From Planctomycetaceae bacterium (lineage in GTDB: Bacteria > Planctomycetota > Planctomycetia > Planctomycetales > Planctomycetaceae): a DNA stretch of 10,673 nt. The number at the start of each line of letters is the position of its first letter. Positions within the stretch are counted from its first letter, which is position 1. The stretch spans positions 375-11,047 of the forward strand of contig JALWSL010000734.1 of assembly GCA_027080405.1 (NCBI GenBank), given 5' to 3'. A program made the position numbers and the translations under genes. Shown here piece by piece: positions 7,633-10,673 of the stretch. The notes under the pieces are model-generated. The model was not told the DNA's origin. It made no database searches and was given only the letters and a program-made list of their open reading frames with translations.

Positions 7633-7861
7633 AAAAGGCGGGCATACCGTGCACACCAATTGGTGGCGCACCTTGTACCATCACCAGGTGGGAGTTGCCA
7701 TTGATGGCAGTTGCTGTTGATGGTTGGCGTCATGGAGTTGGTGGCCGGGGTGTGGTGCATACTGTATGGCCACGCAAGCAGCGGTATCGAGGACGCCTGT
7801 TAATTTTCAGCCAGGCCGATTCATCGCGTTGGATTCATCTTGTAGTTTGAGGTATTCCCGT
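7633..7861. other. 229-base intergenic region with clustered palindromes
   Basis: No gene is supported. The first part holds several inverted repeats, listed separately. The last bases include GAGG (7849-7852), nine bases before the ATG of the next small gene and therefore its likely ribosome binding site. An open frame continues upstream from that small gene to 7724, but this extension is Trp/Cys-rich and unlike coding sequence, so I treat it as non-coding. Confidence 0.45.
7649..7724. repeat. Cluster of nested palindromes after the oxidoreductase gene
   Basis: Within 76 bases there are a perfect 12-base palindrome CACCAATTGGTG (7654-7665) flanked by GTGC and GCAC (7649-7652, 7668-7671); a CACCT/AGGTG pair (7669-7673, 7686-7690); TGCCAT/ATGGCA around a two-base centre (7696-7701, 7704-7709); and an outer ACCATCA/TGATGGT pair (7677-7683, 7718-7724). 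TTGATGG also recurs directly at 7701-7707 and 7717-7723. No T-run follows, so a standard terminator is unlikely. It may be an mRNA 3'-end structure, a protein site or a dispersed repeat. Confidence 0.5.
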
Positions 7862-8158
7862 ATGAAAGGTCCCGGTTTACGAATCCGTCACGATGCAAGA
7901 CGTCGATGGAGGTGTCCTGAAACCGGTCGAGTCCTGAAAACCCCCGGCTCGGTCACGCATCTGTATTCGCCATTCGTCAAACATGCCCGCTGGATGAAGC
8001 TGGAGGAGGATTTTTCTCCGTCCCGTCAGCAGGTGCCTCTGCAGGAGCTCTTGGATCGAATGATCATCGAATCGCCCGAAGAGGACGCCTCTCCTGAAGT
8101 GAATCAGGCAGAAACGGAAACAGAGAATTCAGAAACAACCAATGATGATCGGGAATGA
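7862..8158 (+). CDS. Small conserved protein, apparent degenerate zinc ribbon
   Basis: A 98-residue cytoplasmic protein with a basic N-terminal half (MKGPGLRIRHDARRRWRC) and a very acidic tail (about 66-98, mostly Glu, Asp, Asn and Thr). The first half recalls small planctomycete proteins that begin with MKG-x-G-x-R, have a DVRR-W-(K/R)-CP core, and end the domain in FM-(K/Q)-L-(V/E)-E; that comparison is from memory. Those usually show CPxCG plus a second Cys pair. Here only Cys18 remains: the second position is Thr21 (CPETG) and LYSPF stands where the second pair would be. Metal binding is therefore doubtful. Start ATG 7862 is chosen because of GAGG nine bases upstream and because the family-like sequence begins there. 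It lies 181 bases before ribF on the same strand; a functional link to it is not evident. Confidence 0.7.
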   Translation: MKGPGLRIRHDARRRWRCPETGRVLKTPGSVTHLYSPFVKHARWMKLEEDFSPSRQQVPLQELLDRMIIESPEEDASPEVNQAETETENSETTNDDRE

Positions 8159-8339
8159 TGTCGCTTCACCCTGGTCTCTTTTCAGGCCTTGAATCGGGAG
8201 TTGTATTTTCGTGGTTCGTGCTCCGTTGTCGCACCAATTTGTTGCACCAACCCAAAAATCAAGGCTTGAAAAGACATGAGTCCTTTCCAACAGTGCAGCA
8301 CGATGAAAGAACCCATTTCCCAATCACCCGGCAGGTAGA
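8159..8339. other. 181-base leader of ribF
   Basis: I looked for an FMN riboswitch, which often controls riboflavin genes, and saw no match to its conserved core. A direct repeat GCACCAA (8231-8237, 8244-8250) and two related CCTTGAA/GCTTGAA segments near 8177 and 8264 are the only patterns. The start codon of ribF is preceded by CAGGTAGA, a weak ribosome site. Confidence 0.4.
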
Positions 8340-9263
8340 ATGCAGATTATCACGCAATTGGATCAGGTTGCTTCTTTTCAGGGAGGTGTTTTGTCGATCG
8401 GAAACTTCGACGGGGTTCATCGTGGACACCAGGCGATGTTGCGCGAATTGCGAAAACAGGCGGAAACCCGGAAAGTCCCGTCGATCGTCATGACGTTCGA
8501 TCCTCCCCCGGTAGCCCTGATTGCTCCCCATTCTGTTCCGCCACGTTTGAGTACGATTGAACGAAAAGCGGAGTTGATTGCGGACCTGGGCGTTGATTGC
8601 CTGTTTGTCTATCCCACCGATTCCAGTTTATTGAATCTCTCGGCTACCCAATTTTTTCATCAGCTTGTCATCGATCGTTTTCGGGCCGTTGGCATGGTTG
8701 AGGGTGAAAATTTTTTCTTTGGTAAACAGAGACAGGGAGATATCAGGCTTCTGGGCGAGTTGACCACCCGGCATCATATTTTTCTGCAGGTGATAAAAGG
8801 AGTGCAAACAGGAGGGGAAATGATCTCCTCCACACGGATTCGAAAATTGATATCTTCCGGGGAGATCGAAGAGGCTGTTGACTGCCTGGGACATCCCTAC
8901 CGAATTACCGGGACCGTCGTTTATGGAGACCAAAGAGGAAAAGAACTCGGTTTTCCCACGGCGAATCTGGAAGAAATCGAAACCCTTATTCCCGCAGAAG
9001 GGGTTTATGCAGGAACCTGTTCGTATTCAGGGAAACAGTATGGAGCGGCAATCAATATCGGCCCGAACCCGACATTCAGCAATCAGCAGAAAAAATTCGA
9101 AGTCCATCTGATCGGATTCAGCGGAGACCTTTACGGTCACCAGATTTCGGTCGATCTGATTGCCAGGTGCAGGGATATCAGAAAATTCCTGAACCGCGTC
9201 GATTTACAGGAGCAACTGAAGGTCGACATCGAACAGGTTCAGAAGATGACCTGCGAACGGTAA
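8340..9263 (+). CDS. ribF: Bifunctional riboflavin kinase / FAD synthetase
   Basis: A 307-residue cytoplasmic enzyme of the usual RibF length (about 310) that phosphorylates riboflavin to FMN and then adenylylates FMN to FAD. The N-terminal nucleotidyltransferase domain shows GNFDGVHRGH at 21-30 (His27, His30 of the HxGH motif), TFDPPP near 52-57, FGKQRQGD at 127-134 and SSTRIR at 163-168. The C-terminal kinase domain shows GxxxGFPTAN ending at 209 (Thr207 and Asn209 of the PTAN motif), GVYAG at 221-225, NIGPNPTF at 239-246, and EVHL with the expected catalytic Glu254. Both activities therefore look intact. No other riboflavin gene lies nearby, and the truB or rpsO neighbours common in other bacteria are absent from this window. 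The stop is only 6 bases from that of the convergent downstream gene. Confidence 0.95.
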   Translation: MQIITQLDQVASFQGGVLSIGNFDGVHRGHQAMLRELRKQAETRKVPSIVMTFDPPPVALIAPHSVPPRLSTIERKAELIADLGVDCLFVYPTDSSLLNLSATQFFHQLVIDRFRAVGMVEGENFFFGKQRQGDIRLLGELTTRHHIFLQVIKGVQTGGEMISSTRIRKLISSGEIEEAVDCLGHPYRITGTVVYGDQRGKELGFPTANLEEIETLIPAEGVYAGTCSYSGKQYGAAINIGPNPTFSNQQKKFEVHLIGFSGDLYGHQISVDLIARCRDIRKFLNRVDLQEQLKVDIEQVQKMTCER

Positions 9264-9269
9264 CCCGAT

Positions 9270-10502
9270 TCATTTCTCTTTTGGGCGATCAAGGGGACGA
9301 TCAGGCCGGAGATTTTTGATCGAGCGTCCACGCAAACGGGGAGGGAACAATTTGCCATCTTTCTCCCCGGGTCGCCGGTTCGGCCCGGAGCGGGGTGCTT
9401 CCGGTCGGGGATCCATCACCTGCAATACTTTTTTTGTGAAATGGTCATCCGAGAAGATACTTTTCGCGTGCTGCTTCTCCCAGATGTATGTCCATTTCAA
9501 TGCTTCAGCCTGGTATTCAAAAGGACTATTCAACAAGGCGTGCTGCTTGGAGGAATCGAGCGTTTTGAAAAAATCCAGCAGTTCCTTGTGGGTGACGGGA
9601 CTTTCCCTTTCAAATTGCTGCATTTCATAAACCATCATGCTGCGGACCAGAGTTCTGCGAAAAACAATACGTCTATGCAAGTCGTTTTTCCGCAGAAGCA
9701 TCTCCTGGGGAGAATCCTTCTGACCGGAGTCAGCACGTCTTTTTTTGTCTTTAGCCGGATCGTACATTTCAAGGGAAAAAGTTTCTTCAATCGTTTGAAG
9801 CGTTGCCGGAGAGGGCCAATACAATTTGGGATTATTCGATTGGGAAAGTGACGCTTCGAGAATATGGATCATCCTGGCGATTCCCTGCAGGGATTCTGAT
9901 TCCAATTTATCCCTTTTGGCAGCCGACAACTGCTGCAACAGGATATCATCAAGGAGTATGTTCAACTGGGACTCCGAAAAAACGTACAGGTTTGTGTAGT
10001 CGAGCTCGGGCCGGGTACTGAAAAAGAAGTTGAGAATGCGGTAGGATGGCCGACGTCCATCAAATTTGTTTTCGAGTTCTTCCACATTTTTCTGTTTGAT
10101 AATTCTTGCAATCAATTCCGGGAGTTGATGCTCCTTGATCCTGCGTTGCGTTTTCAGGATCTTCTCAACTTCCGCAATTTTTTCAGCCGGTTCAGCGGTG
10201 GTTCTCAGCAACTGTCTGTCAAACGGGGAAAGAGTGGCCAACCACTGTTCATAGCTGCTCATCAGCGGAGCCAGATGATACTCATTGATTTCCCGATGCA
10301 TTTCCCAATAGCGCGACCTTTCCGATTCCGAAAGCGCAAGATAGCTGTCCAGATTTCGTTCCAGACGAAGTCTTTTGCTTTGCGGGAGCTGGCGAAATTC
10401 CCGAACGCTGATCTGCGGTTCAATACTGGCGCCACAAAATCCGACCACAAGCCCCAACAGGGCCAGATAGCTCCAGAAGTATGTTCGAGGAGAATGCTTC
10501 AT
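9270..10502 (-). CDS. Secreted helical protein of unknown function
   Basis: A 410-residue protein with a Sec-type signal (KHSPR, hydrophobic 8-23, probable cut near CGA at 23-25; Cys23 is preceded by Phe, so it is not a good lipobox). The mature part is highly charged and predicted helical. Residues 34-75 carry a pattern seen in many planctomycete exported proteins: FRQLP, LERNLDSYLALSESER and WEMHREI, with a YEQWLATLSP motif at 84-93. This loosely resembles DUF3106-type repeats (LP..R..L...L..L...ER) and metal- or stress-sensing periplasmic helical proteins; the likeness is weak and no function is assigned. The C-terminal 45 residues are Pro/Arg/Lys-rich and probably disordered. ATG 10502 begins a normal signal peptide, but no Shine-Dalgarno precedes it. 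In planctomycetes similar genes often sit next to ECF sigma factors; the window ends before this can be tested. Confidence 0.75.
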   Translation of the reverse strand: MKHSPRTYFWSYLALLGLVVGFCGASIEPQISVREFRQLPQSKRLRLERNLDSYLALSESERSRYWEMHREINEYHLAPLMSSYEQWLATLSPFDRQLLRTTAEPAEKIAEVEKILKTQRRIKEHQLPELIARIIKQKNVEELENKFDGRRPSYRILNFFFSTRPELDYTNLYVFSESQLNILLDDILLQQLSAAKRDKLESESLQGIARMIHILEASLSQSNNPKLYWPSPATLQTIEETFSLEMYDPAKDKKRRADSGQKDSPQEMLLRKNDLHRRIVFRRTLVRSMMVYEMQQFERESPVTHKELLDFFKTLDSSKQHALLNSPFEYQAEALKWTYIWEKQHAKSIFSDDHFTKKVLQVMDPRPEAPRSGPNRRPGEKDGKLFPPRLRGRSIKNLRPDRPLDRPKEK

Positions 10503-10537
10503 GTTATCAATGTCAAACTTTCAAATTGATGTCGAAC

Positions 10538-10543
10538 ATTATC
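10538..10543 (-). promoter_or_regulatory. Candidate -10 box of the secreted helical protein gene
   Basis: Read on the minus strand, GATAAT lies 35 bases before the start codon at 10502. A matching -35 box is poor at this spacing. An alternative pair is TTGGAA (10644-10649) with TATAAC (10620-10625), 18 bases apart, further upstream and partly inside the short tandem repeat. I cannot choose between them. Confidence 0.25.
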
Positions 10544-10641
10544 CAGCGCTTTTCACCTGCGAAATGCCCAAAAACCTTGTACATCAATTGCTGCCTGCGG
10601 CGCTCATGGCTCGCTGACGGTTATATTTTTGCCTGCCATAC

Positions 10642-10666
10642 AATTCCAACTTCCAATTCCAACTTC
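10642..10666. repeat. Short tandem repeat at the window edge
   Basis: AATTCCAACTTC occurs at 10642-10653 and again at 10655-10666, a period of 13 bases. It stops seven bases before the window ends, so its full extent is unknown. It lies upstream of the leftward secreted protein gene and overlaps one possible -35 box. Confidence 0.6.
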
Positions 10667-10673
10667 TGATTTC

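Noticed and set aside
7724..7861. Upstream extension of the small protein gene by 46 codons
   Set aside because: The extension is Trp/Cys-rich, overlaps the palindrome cluster and lacks a ribosome site, whereas ATG 7862 has GAGG at good distance.
8159..8339. FMN riboswitch ahead of ribF
   Set aside because: The conserved core segments of the FMN aptamer are not visible.
9441..9851. 136-codon rightward frame opposite the last gene
   Set aside because: Antisense to a longer gene with a signal peptide and a consistent charged helical composition.
1..10673. CRISPR array, phage, toxin-antitoxin or defence cassette
   Set aside because: No regularly spaced repeats, nuclease, integrase, transposase or typical toxin/antitoxin pair is visible on either strand.

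Overview
The window looks like an ordinary chromosomal stretch of a planctomycete (Planctomycetota, probably order Planctomycetales). The pointers are a DUF1559 protein with a pilin-like N-terminus, a secreted multi-domain DUF1573 protein, a Tat-exported Gfo/Idh/MocA oxidoreductase, a zinc-ribbon plus transmembrane protein, and long leaders with few clear Shine-Dalgarno sites. These are families commonly seen in that phylum; the assignment is an inference from gene content, not from a marker gene. I found no tRNA, rRNA, CRISPR array, transposase, integrase or phage gene.

Layout. 1-1121: a well-formed intrinsic terminator, then the leftward DUF1573 gene. 1122-1864: a 743-base gene-free divergent region with a few short repeats and weak hairpins. 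1865-3837: two rightward genes 59 bases apart, a zinc-ribbon single-pass membrane protein with an acidic repeat-bearing tail and a small membrane-anchored protein; they probably form an operon. 4087-5133: the rightward DUF1559 protein, best started at a GTG. 5304-6176: a leftward classical short-chain dehydrogenase, convergent with DUF1559. 6319-7632: the rightward Tat-signal oxidoreductase. 7633-7861: a gene-free stretch with a cluster of palindromes. 7862-8158: a small protein that appears to be a zinc ribbon which has lost its cysteines. 8340-9263: ribF, for FMN and FAD synthesis. 9270-10502: a leftward secreted helical protein of unknown function, its stop 6 bases from that of ribF. The last 171 bases hold its leader and a short tandem repeat.

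How the genes relate. There is no obvious single pathway. Many products are predicted to lie in the envelope or outside the cytoplasm (DUF1573, both operon proteins, DUF1559, the Tat oxidoreductase and the last gene). ribF and the SDR are cytoplasmic. I see no convincing new multi-gene system. The points most worth a second look are the zinc-ribbon/membrane gene pair, the cysteine-poor small protein, the direct repeats ahead of the zinc-ribbon gene, and the palindrome cluster after the oxidoreductase.
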